Below are positions 22,490 to 34,839 of a stretch of 64,000 bases of DNA, piece after piece. Numbering within the stretch: the first letter of the stretch is position 1; every line of letters begins with the position of its first letter. This DNA is from Neopestalotiopsis rosae. Its lineage: Eukaryota > Ascomycota > Sordariomycetes > Amphisphaeriales > Sporocadaceae. The notes under the pieces are model-generated. The model made no database searches and was not told the origin of the DNA. It saw only the letters and a list, made by a program, of their open reading frames with translations. The DNA is taken from positions 4,526,001-4,590,000 of the forward strand of contig JALGAS010000003.1 in NCBI GenBank assembly GCA_023078685.1, in the 5' to 3' direction. A program made the translations under genes and the position numbers.

Positions 22490-23743
22490 ATGGCTTCAGA
22501 AAATGTCGCCGACGGCATTGCCACGGCGCAGTCTTCGCCAGACCAAGCAGCCGCCTTTGAGTCCCTTATCAAGAGCGTCAAGAGCATCTCGTCGCCCACT
22601 TCAATCTCGGCCGACCTCCGAGCCATACTTGATGGTTTGTTCGAGGGTCATATCACTATCGTGGCGCTCCGACAGCTGGTGACCAACTTCACAACTGCTC
22701 TCAAGGACTTCAATAATGCCGACCTGTCCATCGAAATCGGAAAGCACATGCTCGACTTGCTCGCAAACCAACAGTCCACTTTTCACGACCAAGCCGCCGA
22801 GATCAGACTGCTGATAGCCGATGGGCACGAGAATAACGACGATAACTTAGAAGCTGCAAAGATCTTGGCCGAGATTCCCCTCGACAGCGCCCAGCGCAAA
22901 GTGACCAACGAAGACCGCGCGCAGATTTGGGTACGCATCGTGCGCAACTACCTCGAGGTAGACGATACCACCGCGGCAGAGACGTACCTCAACAAGCTCA
23001 AGAACATCATTTACACCATCAGCGACCCTACCTTGAACCTCCACTTCAAGCTTTCGCAGGCTCGCATTCAAGATGCTAAGCGTATGTTCTTGACGGCAAG
23101 TATGGCGTTTCACGAAATCAGCTTCTCGACCGCGGTCTCGGAAGACGAACGCCTGCTCACCCTAAGTATGGCGATTAGATGCGCCATTCTCGCGCCGGCA
23201 GGTCCCAAGCGAAGCCGCGTCCTGGGGAGACTGTTCAAGGATGAGCGCGCCGCCAACCTGGAGGAGTTTGGCTTTCTCGAAAAGATGTTCTTTGACCGTC
23301 TGCTCTCCCGCGAGGAGGTTGACAAGTTTGCCAAGAGTCTGGCACCCCATCAACTCGCCACAACGTCGGATGGATCCACGGTCCTTGCAAAGGCCGTCGT
23401 CGAACACAACCTGTTGGGCATTTCACGCCTATACAGTAACATTAGCTTTGAAGCTCTTGGCTTATTGCTCGGCCTCGATCCGGAAAAGGCAGAGGACACT
23501 ACGGCCAGGATGATCGAGCAGGGAAGACTGGTGGCCAGGATTGATCAGATCGACGAAATCATCTGGTTCGAGGGTGGAGAGGCCTCGGGCGAAAAGGGCA
23601 GCGGTCGAGCTGAAGTAACAGTGGGCAAGGAGATGCGCCGGTGGGACTCCAATGTGCAAGGCTTGGCCGAAGAGGTGGAAAATGTCACAAATGCCCTACA
23701 GACACAATTCCCTGAGTTTGTTCTTGCGAATCTGGTGGTGTAA
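22490..23743 (+). CDS. csn4: COP9 signalosome complex subunit 4
   Basis: 417-aa single-exon protein, the usual length of CSN4. Helical repeats occupy most of the protein (LADLRAI-like N-terminus, LLIADGHENNDDNLEAAKIL, VRIVRNYLEVDDTTAAETYL). A C-terminal PCI domain follows at about residues 200-370, ending with the winged-helix part (SFEALGLLLGLDPEKAEDTT, ARMIEQGRLVARIDQIDEII), which is very typical of CSN4. The COP9 signalosome removes NEDD8 from cullins and in fungi affects development and secondary metabolism. The related proteasome lid subunit Rpn5 is less likely, because the final segment WFEGG after the winged helix fits CSN4. Confidence 0.93.
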   Translation: MASENVADGIATAQSSPDQAAAFESLIKSVKSISSPTSISADLRAILDGLFEGHITIVALRQLVTNFTTALKDFNNADLSIEIGKHMLDLLANQQSTFHDQAAEIRLLIADGHENNDDNLEAAKILAEIPLDSAQRKVTNEDRAQIWVRIVRNYLEVDDTTAAETYLNKLKNIIYTISDPTLNLHFKLSQARIQDAKRMFLTASMAFHEISFSTAVSEDERLLTLSMAIRCAILAPAGPKRSRVLGRLFKDERAANLEEFGFLEKMFFDRLLSREEVDKFAKSLAPHQLATTSDGSTVLAKAVVEHNLLGISRLYSNISFEALGLLLGLDPEKAEDTTARMIEQGRLVARIDQIDEIIWFEGGEASGEKGSGRAEVTVGKEMRRWDSNVQGLAEEVENVTNALQTQFPEFVLANLVV

Positions 23744-24074
23744 AAGGACAGAAGGGTTCGCGTTAATGAATGACGATTTTGCATGGCGTTTTACGGTGTA
23801 CATGGCATAGATAGAGCATACCGGAAGGTCGTAGGCCAAGTCATTCTGTCACATTGAGTTACCGGTCACTTCTGCGGCTTCCTGACATAAGATGAATATA
23901 TGAATAAATCATAAATGATATATGTATGTGGATGTATCTATGAATGAGGTGATGGCCCACGCAGAAGCTCCCATCGATATATACACTAGAGCTCATATTC
24001 GCAGTCAAAGTCTTGCAATCGCTATCATATTATGCAAAGAGAGACTCATGGAAAACAGAGAAGGGGGTATTAAC
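23744..24074. other. Convergent 3' flanks of CSN4 and the SGNH hydrolase
   Basis: About 330 bases between two convergent stop codons, AT-rich in the middle, with nothing else seen. Confidence 0.5.
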
Positions 24075-25136
24075 TTAATCAAGATCACGCTTTCGAACGA
24101 TTATCCATCCCTGGCTCAAGAGCTTGTGACTGCCCCTCTCCTCCTCGAATATCAATTCCTCGATTATTTTCCTCTGCCTCTCGTCCGATACGATCTCGCT
24201 AATTTCTGTCTCCTGTGCTTCCAACAGGTGCATGATCTTGATTAGTCCCTCGGCCACCCTCTCTCCAATCAGGTCGTAGCCCGCCTCGGTAAAGTGCAGG
24301 CCGTCTGGATCCCAATACTTCACCCGCTCTTCTCCGGACATGCTATGATACGGTACGGCCTCGTGGAGGTCAAATGTGTAGCTGTTGGCTTTTATCAGTA
24401 ACCATAAAAGGGGGACAGATTCCACGAAGGGGTGACAAAAGAGGACAACGTTGGAAGATGATTACTCACAAATTTTGTCTGTTGTACCCCTTGATACCGT
24501 CATTGACCGTCTTCCTCGCCGCGATCAACTTTTCGCTCACGTGCTTGGATTCGGGTATCGTCAAGGCCAGCACTTTGCTCCCCCTAGACAACGGTATCTC
24601 CCATACTTTCTCGAGCTCTTCCAACACCTTGTCGGTCGGATGGCCCCATCCGAGATCACTATACGCCCCAACAAGTCAGTCCGAGTTCCAGTTCTGCAGT
24701 TGGTAGTTTGCTTCGACACCACCATATTCGGTAGGCATGTAGTAGTGCAGGGGGCATTTCCGCAAACAATCAAGAAGAGTAACAATAATAACAACAACAT
24801 TCCCTCCCTTCCCTGAGAATTGGTATTTCCTTACTTTGTCCCACCCAACACGATAGTCCAGTCAAAGGCGAGCTCGTCGGGGTACATTCTCCACCAGTTG
24901 CGCATGCGGCGGGCGAACCTGCCGCCCATCACCATCTCCCCGGGCACGCCGTCGGACTCGACCTCGACGCAGCCGTGCGACGCCGTCTTGTCATTTTCGA
25001 ACGCGGCCGTGAGCACCTCCTCCAGCTTGCCGCCGTACGGGTGATGCGCCGGGTAGCCGCCCGTCAGCGAGTCGCCCAGGCACAGGATCCGGAGGGGAGG
25101 GGTGGTGGTGGTGGTGGTTCGGGCGTTGGACCCCAT
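24075..25136 (-). CDS. SGNH/GDSL hydrolase, intracellular
   Basis: Three exons are inferred: 25136-24835, 24658-24470 and 24381-24075, both introns phase 2, giving 265 aa. The splicing is supported by the catalytic blocks. Block I, GDSLTGGYPAHHPYG, has the nucleophile Ser. A Gly lies in GVPGEMV (block II). Block III, GGTNDLGWGHP, is rebuilt exactly across the first junction, and block V, DGLHFTEAGYD, has the Asp and His. No signal peptide is present, so an intracellular esterase or lipase-like role is likely; the substrate is unknown. An ATG 60 bases upstream (25196) would add 20 residues. The downstream ATG is preferred because the family starts just before block I. Confidence 0.88.
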
Positions 25137-25851
25137 GATGAACTTCTGCCCCACTGCCTGCTTTATTGACAAAGTAGTTTCTGCGTCTATTGTCACTTGG
25201 TATATAAGAAACGATTACTGTTTTTGATGAGAATCCAAAAGGTTTGACCCAAGAAAAAGAAATGTTTTGATGATTTGCTTAATGTGATGGAATGGATAAG
25301 GCTGAGATGGTACCTGTAGGCAGGTGACCGGTACAACGTCCTAAGGCACGGGATGTCTAGGTGGGGTGTTGCGTCAGGATACCGAGTACCTACACAGGGG
25401 TCAGCTGGTGCCTTGGGCGTAGTTTGCAGGGGCGGCGATAAGAAAGCACCAGTGGCACCTTGATGCACTACCGTTTGGCGGGGTTTGGGGTTGACATTTC
25501 AACAGGGTCCAGGGGTAAACTCTGAGTTGTTGCCCATTCCATACTCGAGCTAGTACATCATTTCCATGCCTTTTGATGGTTTGTGTCGTACATTCAAGAG
25601 GACTTACATGATTGCACCAACAGTAGCATGCATGCCATTCGTGTACGAATATCACGGTTATCCGATGAAGTGCTGCCATTCCTACTGCGTGGTCGATAGA
25701 AAGTGCAAAAAAAAGAAAAGAAAAATGTTTGCACACAGTCCTGCGTTGTTCTTTCGTCGCGCCCGGATTACAGTATTGACTTGCGTTGCAACATTGGCCA
25801 GTCTCGTGGCATACATCACTTGCACTTCAATTAGGGTGAGGGTAATCTTGA
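25137..25851. other. Divergent promoter region between SGNH hydrolase and MFS gene
   Basis: About 700 bases shared by two diverging genes. No coding or repeat signal was found. Confidence 0.5.
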
Positions 25852-27654
25852 ATGATGACAGTCTCAGGAAGTACCAAGGCTGGAGTTCTCGAGGGAGGCT
25901 TGCATGTAGTTCCTATGCAGAACGATGCGGTCAAACAAGAAGATGTGAATCCGGTTGACGATCATCTCCGATCATACTCACTCTTTACCACAACGCAGAA
26001 ACGCTTTATCGTTCTCATGATTGCCCTGGCCGGCTTCTTTTCGCCATTTAGTGCCTTTGTATACTTTCCCGCCATTGAATACCTCTCTTCTGATCTTCAC
26101 GTCTCGATCCAGCTCATCAACATAACAGTTACCATGTACTTGATCGTGCAAGGCATCGTCCCGGCCTTCTTTGGTGACCTGGCTGATCAGATTGGGCGGA
26201 GGCCAGTCTATCTGGTTGTGCTCTCGGTGTACCTGGCTGCCTGTGTTGGGCTGGCTGTCCAGCGATCCTATGTAGCTTTGCTCTTATTGAGAATGCTGCA
26301 AAGTGTGGGCAGCTCTGGTAATAAGTTCCTTTGTCACACTTTCGCATCCAGGCATTCATGATCAATGTGCTTACACGAAAGAACAGGAACTATTTCCTTG
26401 GGCGTCATGGTTGTTGCTGATATCGCTCCACCACACGCGCGCGGCGGCTACGTAGGAGCCATGCTTACTGGGTGAGCGATGCCCCGATACCCAATAAGAT
26501 GTTCCCGGAACTGACAAGTTCTCTCCTCTGATACAAGACCGAACACGGGGCCGAGCCTGGGTCCTGTCGTTGGAGGACTTTTGGCAGACCGAGCGGGATG
26601 GCCGTGAATTTTCTGGTTGTTGGCAGCTCTGGGCGGCCTCAGCCTGCTGCCATTTATCCTCTTCTTTCCCGAGACATACCGCAACGTCGTAGGCAATGGC
26701 AGTTTTCAAGCCAAGGGGATCAACAAACCTCTATTCATGATGGACCTGGGACAAGAGTGTGAGTCGAAAGGCTTTGGGGGACCACGACTGCAAAGAATAC
26801 CTAACCCGTTCCGATGCCTCCGCTTCATCGTGCGTAAAGAAGACAGTCTAGTCTTGGCTTCAAATGCGACGTTCTACATGAACTATAGCTGTATCCAGGC
26901 ATCCTTGGCCCACCTGATGATATCTCATTATCAATTGAGTGGATTCCAATCTGGCTTGTGCTACATGGCCTATGGTATTGCGACCTTGGCATCATCGTAT
27001 GCCGTAGGTATGTCATTTTCGTCTATTCAACCAGTCGGGAATACCCTGGATATGTTCAATTGTATCTCTTCAATACTTACCCGCCAGTAGGCAAAGTCAT
27101 CGATTACGATTATCGGGCGACCGCTAAAGCTCTCGGTATCATCATCAACAAGGTCTCAGGCGACAACCTGACTACCTTCCCCATAGAACAAGCCCGTATT
27201 CGCAGTATCTGGTACTTCATCGCAATCTCGATATCGTCGACCATAGTCTATGGCTGGGTGGTTGCCGCAAGAGTGCATATAAGCGTGGCGCTTATCATGC
27301 AATTTCTGTGTGGTCTGGGTACCACGGGCGTGTTCAATGTGAGAGATAACCCCAGATTTGAATACGAGTTTCCGCACGGTGGCTAATGTCAGCAAGATAT
27401 GTCTAACCTTGTACGTTGACCTGCACCCCAAAGAGCCCGGGATTGCAAGCGTTGGTGTAAGTCTCACCCGATGCCTCGTGGCGGCTGCCGGGGTTGCGGT
27501 GCTTGAGGTTCTGCTAGATGCAGTCGGTCCCGGATGGACCTTTACAATTTATGGGCTCCTTTGTGGCTTGTCAGTCCCGATGCTGTGGGCAGTGCGAAAT
27601 CATGGGCAGCAATGGCGTATGCAGCTCATTAGAGGCGACGGTGACTCGGCGTAG
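25852..27654 (+). pseudogene. MFS drug:H+ antiporter-type transporter interrupted by one in-frame TGA
   Basis: Five exons are inferred: 25852-26317, 26387-26471, 26538-27007, 27091-27338 and 27397-27654. All junction phases agree and would give about 508 aa, the normal length of a 12-helix DHA1 transporter. Motif A is seen as GDLADQIGRRP, and the motif C region as GPNTGPSLGPVVGG. Codon 26605-26607 is TGA, exactly where relatives have Trp in the G-W-x-W-I-F-W stretch. Everything downstream remains open and family-like for about 300 codons. No intron of credible size removes the stop: the only GT...AG pair spanning it is 23 nt and breaks the frame. As written the product would stop after about 206 aa. 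The gene is either freshly inactivated or carries a sequencing error. It is convergent with the fructosamine-kinase-like gene. Confidence 0.8.
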
Positions 27655-27971
27655 AATATCAGACTTATAGTCTCGATAATTTCAAAGCTAATCAATAATG
27701 GAATATTGGTATTTATCTGTCTGGCACGCGATATTCGAATCTATTGCTTCCTGTCTCTCAGCATACCTCCGCTTATACCTTCACACCATCAGCAGTGGTG
27801 TTGGTTCTTTTGGCCCGACGGCTGATCGCAATGCCCGATACGATTGGAGCAGAGCTGTTACTGACTGCTGTTGTGATTGTCACCGGGGAATATTTGTTGT
27901 TCAAATATGTCATGTCGTTGAGCATCCTGTATAGTATTAGCAAATACCTTCTCGTCTTTTCGGACTTTGCT
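27655..27971. other. Convergent 3' flanks
   Basis: About 320 bases between the MFS stop and the kinase stop. Nothing else seen. Confidence 0.5.
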
Positions 27972-28975
27972 TTACTGTTCTCGAATCAAAGGTGACCCGG
28001 GGAAACTGATAGAGTGACCGAAATTGAATTTGATCGAATAAAGCCGATTCCGATCATCCCACTGGTCGGCCGGCTCGCTGGGAGGGAAGCGCATCAAGTA
28101 CTGCCGAATGTATGGCTCGTGAAAGCGGACCATATCGCGCCGCCACATGCCAATATCATACTCATTGTGCGCATACATGCACGAGGCATCAAACACGACG
28201 GGCTCGCCGCTCTCGGCGTCGACGCCCGTGTTCTCGTGCCAGAGGTCACCGTGGACTAGACACGGCTTGAGGCATCGGCCACCTGCTTGCAATGGCTCGA
28301 GTAATCTCGGAATAGTCTCTGCCTTTAGCTTTGCAAAAGCAGAATCGAACTCGTGCCATGGACCATTGACACGAACGTCTTCCTCGAAAAACCAGGTTAT
28401 GAGCTCGGTAAAGCAAGCGCTCCAGCTGGACGTCCAGGTATTGTGTTGCAGGTTCTTACCATGGCAGGTTGGGACAACAAATCCAAACTGACCCGTCGGC
28501 GACACGCTCTTTTGGTGCAGCTCGACGAGTCTGCTCGCGAGCGTGGTCGGGTTGGGCATCGACACCTTCAAGTGAACAAAGTCCATGAGGAAGAAGTACG
28601 TATCTGGCAACGACTTGAACTTGCCCCAGCCGTACGGCTTTGGGGCCAGTGTCGGCATCACCTCACGAATCGTACTAATGGACACGAATTCCCCCTTCAT
28701 CATGATCCCGCCCCTTTCCGTGGCACATTTCAGAAAGAAGACCTTTTCGCTGCCATCTGTCAGCCTCGTGGTTATCTTGGCGGTCTTGGTCCACGCGGAA
28801 GCACCCCAGATCACGGCTTCGATAATGGTTGTGCCATTCGGTAAGCCTGTAAGCCAAAGTGGTAAGCTTTATCCCCTCAAGGAAATCTTGGATGGTCCTC
28901 ACAAGCAGCGACATTCTCATCCACGATAAAATGGCCCCCAGTGCTTGGAAGGACTCCTTGTACCTTGGCAACCAT
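27972..28975 (-). CDS. Fructosamine-3-kinase-like phosphotransferase
   Basis: Two exons are inferred: 28975-28903 (73 nt) and 28846-27972, with a 56-bp phase-1 intron (GTGAGG...ACAG), giving 315 aa. The short first exon starts at CGCCATGG and encodes MVAKVQGVLPSTGG up to DENVAAC. Joining it gives C-LPNGTTI then VIWGASAWT, the usual N-terminus of this family. The candidate ATP-binding Lys is in VFFLKCA. The catalytic loop is LVHGDLWHENTG, with its Asp and Asn, and a metal-binding Asp lies in VVFDAS. YAHNEYDIGMW is typical of the fructosamine kinase family (PF03881). Known members phosphorylate protein- or sugar-linked ketoamines in deglycation; the fungal substrate is unproven. Aminoglycoside phosphotransferases share the fold but lack the last motif. 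Confidence 0.9.
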
Positions 28976-29532
28976 GGCGACAAATATTTAGAGCAATTTC
29001 TATCGGCTGTTTCGAGAGAAACTGCATTGGCACCAAACTTCCACTTCATCCTTGACATCAGCTCACGGACACAACAGCTTTATAATTTCTCACACTTGGA
29101 CGCGCAGGGGTTGCCCATCCATGCAAGGGAGAAGATCCGTTGACAGACGGGTCGTATCTCTGGCATTCCAGTTGGCTCTACGACTTCCAACATATTGCCA
29201 ACGCTCATTCTCATTCCTGAGGGACAGGCGACTTGTTAGTGCCCTTTCGGGTCTGTCCTCCCGTCAGGATTGATAAAAGGTTTAGGATCGAATCGCCGTG
29301 GTAGGGAAACGCCAGAAATATATCATACATGATATTTGGATGATGGCTAACGTTTTGATTGGGAAACTTGCATATGTAACAATGCTCGCACCTTAAAAAA
29401 TGGTTATAATAGACCATGCAGTAGTGGTCAAAGTCGGTCAGAAATTCAAGTGCTATGATGTTGCTGGTATCTATACGGAACGCCCCAACGCCGGACGCAA
29501 AATACATGAGAGGAGATGGAAAATTTTCGCTT
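28976..29532. other. Intergenic: kinase promoter and 3' flank of membrane protein gene
   Basis: About 560 bases without a supported gene. Confidence 0.5.
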
Positions 29533-30981
29533 TCAGACAGATGTATTCTTCTCTTTCTCTTCTTTCCCCGGACTTTGTGCTTCTTCTTGTTTTTGTTGTT
29601 GTTCTTGTTGTCGTCGTTGTTCGTCTTGCCGCATTTCATTCTCGGATGACGACGCGCCCTCGGCATCGTCCAGAATGGTCTCGCCCGTCCTCGTCAGCTG
29701 CAGCGTCGGCCGCAACACCTTGTGGTAGTCGGCCCCCGAGATGCGCCGCCCTTGTTCCGCAAAGTCCGTCTCTTTGCTCATTATGGGCGACATCATGAAT
29801 CCCGAGTCATGGCGGTAAGACGAGTCGCGTGCAAAGCCCGAATCGCGATGAGTATACGTCGATGATGGGGAGTTGATCGGAAAGTCCTTCTTCTTGAGGC
29901 CTGACCCTCCCGACGAGGTGGTGTTATCGGTAACGTCCACGGCATTGGCATTATTCATGGGGTTGGAGGCTCGGACAACCTTGGCAATCAAATCTGCCAT
30001 GTTGAGCTCAATGTGGAGTTTTAGCAGGTATACCAGCGGGTGAAATTGAATATAACTAGTACTTTGTCAGATGTAATGGCCCCAGCGAATTCAGCGAAAA
30101 AAGAAATCTTACATGACGCCTGTTCCGATGGACATGGAACCAATGAGAATGACCTATCGCCGGTCTTAGTACAGCCTCAGTAGACAAGGCATGGAAAACA
30201 AACATCTAAGGACATTGAGCAGCAAATCATGGCCAAGTTGAATCGATACAGCGGTTGATATTTGGTGAGTCCGGCAGCGATGAGGTTGTGCCGTACGGTC
30301 CAGAGGAAATACACGTTCAAGGCAACGTCCACGACGGCGAATATAGCCTTTTCCGTCCTGTCCCAGACATCGTTGACGTGGATATACGTGTCGTTGATTT
30401 GCAATCGTGCCGGCAGCCAGATGCAGTATACGCTGATGTTGATCAAGAGCACAATGGCAAAGACGCCGAGTTTGAGCCGCCTGGCGAGCGATTTGTTGAC
30501 CATAACCAGAGACACTCTATTGATGATGATTTGAAGGATGCATTGCATCTGAATTACCCAAAATGCCACTGCATAATTTCGTAAGTAAGCGACCGATCAT
30601 TGTGTGTGAACTTGTTTGAATCGGAATGCCTACGGATGAAGAAAAATACCCAGAAGCTTAAAGACGATCAGCCAAATAATCAAATAAGCATAAACAGTAT
30701 AAGAAGAGCACTGACCTGGCTGCTAAGGCACCTTTCAGGAATAGCCAACTGAGAACAGAGATAACCACACTGGCGATCCATTCGGACCATACCATGATTG
30801 GATATGCCGTAAATAGCTTGCCCTTCTTGTAGGCCGAGTATGACTGGCGTGATGCCTTTGTGGCGGAGAACATGGCACTGCACAGACTGAAGCCCCAGAT
30901 GATGCTACAGGCGTGCATGATATTGTCCTCCAGAACCTCGGTGACATACCAGGGCGGTACGAGCAGGCCGCGAGGGGCCAT
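29533..30981 (-). CDS. Seven-helix integral membrane protein of unknown function, five exons
   Basis: Exons are inferred at 30981-30716, 30656-30634, 30568-30204, 30153-30113 and 30055-29533. The phases are mutually consistent and give 405 aa. Two internal exons are only 23 and 41 nt; including both keeps the frame and continues hydrophobic helices (SFWVFFFI joined to LAFWVIQM, then VILIGSMSIGTGV joined to IYIQFHPLVYLLK). About seven hydrophobic segments occupy residues 20-250. A loop carries a possible N-glycosylation site (INDT). The cytoplasmic tail of about 150 aa is polar and rich in Ser, Asp, Gln and Glu (RRQQEQQQKQEEAQ). The layout resembles the seven-helix receptor-like proteins of Pezizomycotina. 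I do not assign a ligand or name. Confidence 0.8.
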
Positions 30982-33900
30982 GGCGGGCGGGGCGAGACTC
31001 CGCCTGGAGTCGTTGGCGCGGTTATTCCACTATATTATTTATCGGAGCGCTCGTCGTGTGCGTATTTGCTGTGTCGTCGTGATGGGACTACCATATAGTC
31101 GTACCCACATGTTTGTACGACAATAAGTGACCCGGCGGGATGTTCTTGAGCAGATCCAAGTCCACAATATGACTGTTCTAGAAAGCAGGGCTAGGTATGG
31201 GCTCGAGAAGAAAAGTCAAAGGGTGGGGCGCCGGCTGTTTTGTTATACTCTACCTGTCGCCTCTTCCGCGGTCTTGCCCTGGTTGCAACTTTTGACTGTG
31301 TACTAGGTTACTTGATTACTTACTTACACACGCACAGATACAGACTGGGGCTCAAGGAATCACCGGGAAGCGCGAGACGCAGCAGAACTCAGATTCGAAT
31401 CGGCCACCCATGTTCTACTTCTCTACTGCTGCTGCTGGCAGTACTATTTCCCTTGCCTAAAGCATCCAAAGACATGCTGCATGCCCAGTCTCTCGATTTT
31501 AGTCGCTCAATCCCTGGTGCCAGCAGCCAGCAGAAAAGCTGCCAACCCAAACTTTCCTAGCCGGGCCACGACTATGCCGCGACGAACCCTGTCTTCACAC
31601 CCTTTGCCGGCGTCTCGGCAGCCCAACCCCATCCACGCTATGAGGTTACCGTGCATTAGCTCGTCAGTATAAACTCTATTAGACCCAGGAAACCACAGCT
31701 CGCTTGTTCGCCTACATATACATCCTCTAGGAATCCCCCAATCTTTTCCGCGGATCTGGAATTGTTTCCCCTCTCCCCCCGGCAGAGCTGTACAAGACCC
31801 CCGGGCCATTGGAAGCAATAGTCATCGGTCAGCGGCGTTGCTTTTCTTTCTTTTTTTCCTCATTCCTTCCTCCTTCCTGAACTGAGATCTCTCTCCAACG
31901 GTAACCCCGTACTAATCCTCTAGCTTGGCCCGCGCAACCATGACGTTCATCCCATTTGTCGCCTTGCCTTTCGTATGTTACACAGCAAATGAGACCTGGG
32001 TAATTTTCCAGAACGGGTATTCCAAAGGCGTTGCCGTTTCCTCGGTCAACTCGGTCAATGAAAAAGAAAATAACCCGAGGGTACAACTTCGTGTGGCCCG
32101 GATGCAAAGACAAGCATTTCACATGCCAACTCAATAAGTTTTTGTTTTATTGCTTACCGCACAATAGTATCCACGACTATACCTGATCCATCCAGCGATC
32201 ACTGTACGTTTTAGGAATACCGCGACTCGCTCGCACATATATTATGCTGGCCAGCTGATTTTCCCACCCCTTGTCTCTTCACCACCACCGCGTCAGCCAT
32301 CCATCTATATCCAATGGGCCCTGCTCGGAGAAACCTCCGAGCTGACCATATTGGTCTGCTCGCACTTCACCGGCATTGACCGGATAGTAAGAGCTGAAAG
32401 AGGCACTGCAGAACTCGGCATCGTTTTTTCCATGTCTCCTCAATCCTTTGCCATTAGAGTTCCTACTAGAAGGGAATAGACGGATCAATGTAAACAGCCT
32501 TGAGTCACGTGCAGCTATGAGAAGCTTTCCTAGGATAACATACTTGCCACATTAATGGGCTGAGACTGATGACCAGGGTTACGTATGTGTGTCGTCTGGA
32601 GCAGAAAGCCAGCCTTTTGCCAGCGAGCGCGAATCAGAATCTGAACCTTTCGAGCTGAACTCTTTTTTCCCCATCTTGGGGTCACTCTTGCAAAAAAGTC
32701 TTTGTCACTGCCATCCCACCGGTTCTTCCAATCTGCGATTTGCTGCAGAATGGCATATGCGATTTTTCTTCTTTCCCATGTTCCTATGCTCGAGAATTGC
32801 ATAACGGCAATGCCCGGGATTTGTTCGCATGCTATTTCCCTTTTGGCCCATGACCTCTCCCCTCTCCCCTGTTTATTAATTAAGCTCAATCGTACAAAGG
32901 TCTGTACAGGTGACAATAGCTTAAGTGTCCCAAAAGTATGACTTACACCACCAGAAAGATGATATTCACCGACTTTGGATCGTGTCGATGAGAACGAAAG
33001 CTCACCGCTCAATCCCCATCGTAAATGCCAAAGATCAAAACTGACCGAACCGATGTAAAAGTATACTGTGCCGTTTTTACTTGCCAAGACTTCTTGTTTC
33101 TGTACTTTATTGTTTCTAGGCCCAGCCACCCTCTTTGCCGACGGCAAGGTCGAGTAAAACAGCTCCATCCTTGTGGTCAAGTTATCCAAGCAAGCCAAGG
33201 TGTTATTCTCTACTCTCGGGGGGGAAGAAAAAAAAAGAAAAAATACCAATGCAAAGCCATGTTAAGACCTGTCAACTGTCAGAATTTCCCGGGATGCCAA
33301 GTCCTGCTCGCTGCAGAAGCAAGGCTGGAGATTAACTCCGGCCGTAACGACACCATATATTTTCCGCATGCTGCTTTTTTCAAGGATACCCGGCCTTAGC
33401 GGGCCTTTGTTACTCCAAGGGCTATGGTGTGTTACCTAGGCTGCCCACTCCTGCAGATGGTGGGGGGATTGGAGCCAAGGTAAAGCAAAGGCAAACAAGC
33501 ATCAACACCATAAGGACCAGACCGCTCGCTGTTTTTGCATAACCTCATCCGAACCTTCTTCATGATTCGAGATTTTCTGTCCCCTTCCGATAGTCGCGGC
33601 TTACAGGGAAAAAATAAAGTCAAAACGGTGTGATCTTCGCAGAATGCATGCGGTTAGATTGATTATACATCTTTTGTGAGAATGGACGGCACGTGACTGA
33701 AACGCTTTTCAAGACCACCACTCCCTCTCTGATGGTGGACTGGACCCTTGGAGAAACTCGAGGATATCTCATGCTGGATATTCAACGTCTCCATTCTTTC
33801 TCGCAAGTGCTCATGATACGATTGGTCCAGGAAGCATATGTGCCTTGTTCGTGGCTTGCAGGACTTCTCAAGATCCTAGCACACCACCACCACCACCACC

Positions 33901-34839
33901 AACCTCATCGGTTAGTGGACACCATCTTTGTAAGAAAAAAGGGCTGAAGCTTCTGCTCGGGCAGTAAAATCCTTCTAGAAAGGCCGAGGCTTCCCTTGAT
34001 TACACGATCGTATCCGGCTCCGGACCAGAATACGCGGGCCTATTAGGATGGTTTGCGAGTTTCCTCCGGTTTGGTCCTCCAGTTCTTTTCTTGAAGAAGA
34101 ATTACTCCAACATCACTGTCTACATCTATTTTTGAGAAATGACCTCCAATTTTATATACCCAGAACTTATACCTGCATCAACGGTTGCCACCTCTTTGAC
34201 TTCTTTGGACGTAAGAATCTCCATCATTTGGGGTTGTAGCAAACTCTAAAATTCGTTGTCAGACTAGTCGGAGAGGCAGGGCTACTATCACAGGATTCGT
34301 GCCAAGCAGGTATGTCGGGAGAGCTGCTCCGATGTTGGCATGTGTGTATGCGAGGCCAATAAACCACATGGGCCTACTAAGTGTTCAAAGTTTACTGTTT
34401 CTAGCCTTACAAATCAGTAATCGCTGCAGATAGTGGACGTTGCTGCAATGGACTGGAGGTAACGAGCCAATGGGGTCACCATTGGCGCATCGGTTCCCAA
34501 AAAGGACTCCATTTGCGGGATCTATCGTTATCATATGTGCTTCCAGCTTGAATTGGCTCGTATTTCATATCAATTCAGCCATGATGCGTGTCGTTTGGTG
34601 TGGGCAAATGTTGAGAGCACTTAACTCGCCTCTTCTTTGGCCAGAGTCGGGACTGCAGTCTGTCAATATTAAATGTCATTGCGGTATAGATTCAGTATCT
34701 GCAGGAAATGGAGAGAAGCTGGTGAACAGTGCCTTGATTTTACAGCTGAGGGATATTTCTAATAAGACACGGACTTGCAATGTTTGATCACAACACTATT
34801 TGGTAGTATACTTGGTGATACTTCGATATATTTTTCTCT
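30982..34839. other. Gene-poor region
   Basis: About 3.9 kb. Open frames such as the 239-aa one on the minus strand at 32530-33249 show no family signature. Simple-sequence tracts occur (CAC repeats near 33881-33900, A-runs near 33228). No supported gene or RNA. Confidence 0.4.

Noticed and set aside
26604..26626. A GT...AG pair that would splice out the TGA in the MFS gene
   Set aside because: The intron would be 23 nt, below the usual fungal minimum, and it shifts the reading frame.
32530..33249. 239-aa minus-strand open frame
   Set aside because: No recognisable domain and no supporting neighbour; composition is not convincing.
33881..33903. CAC repeat encoding a His run
   Set aside because: Simple microsatellite in a short open frame without other coding support.
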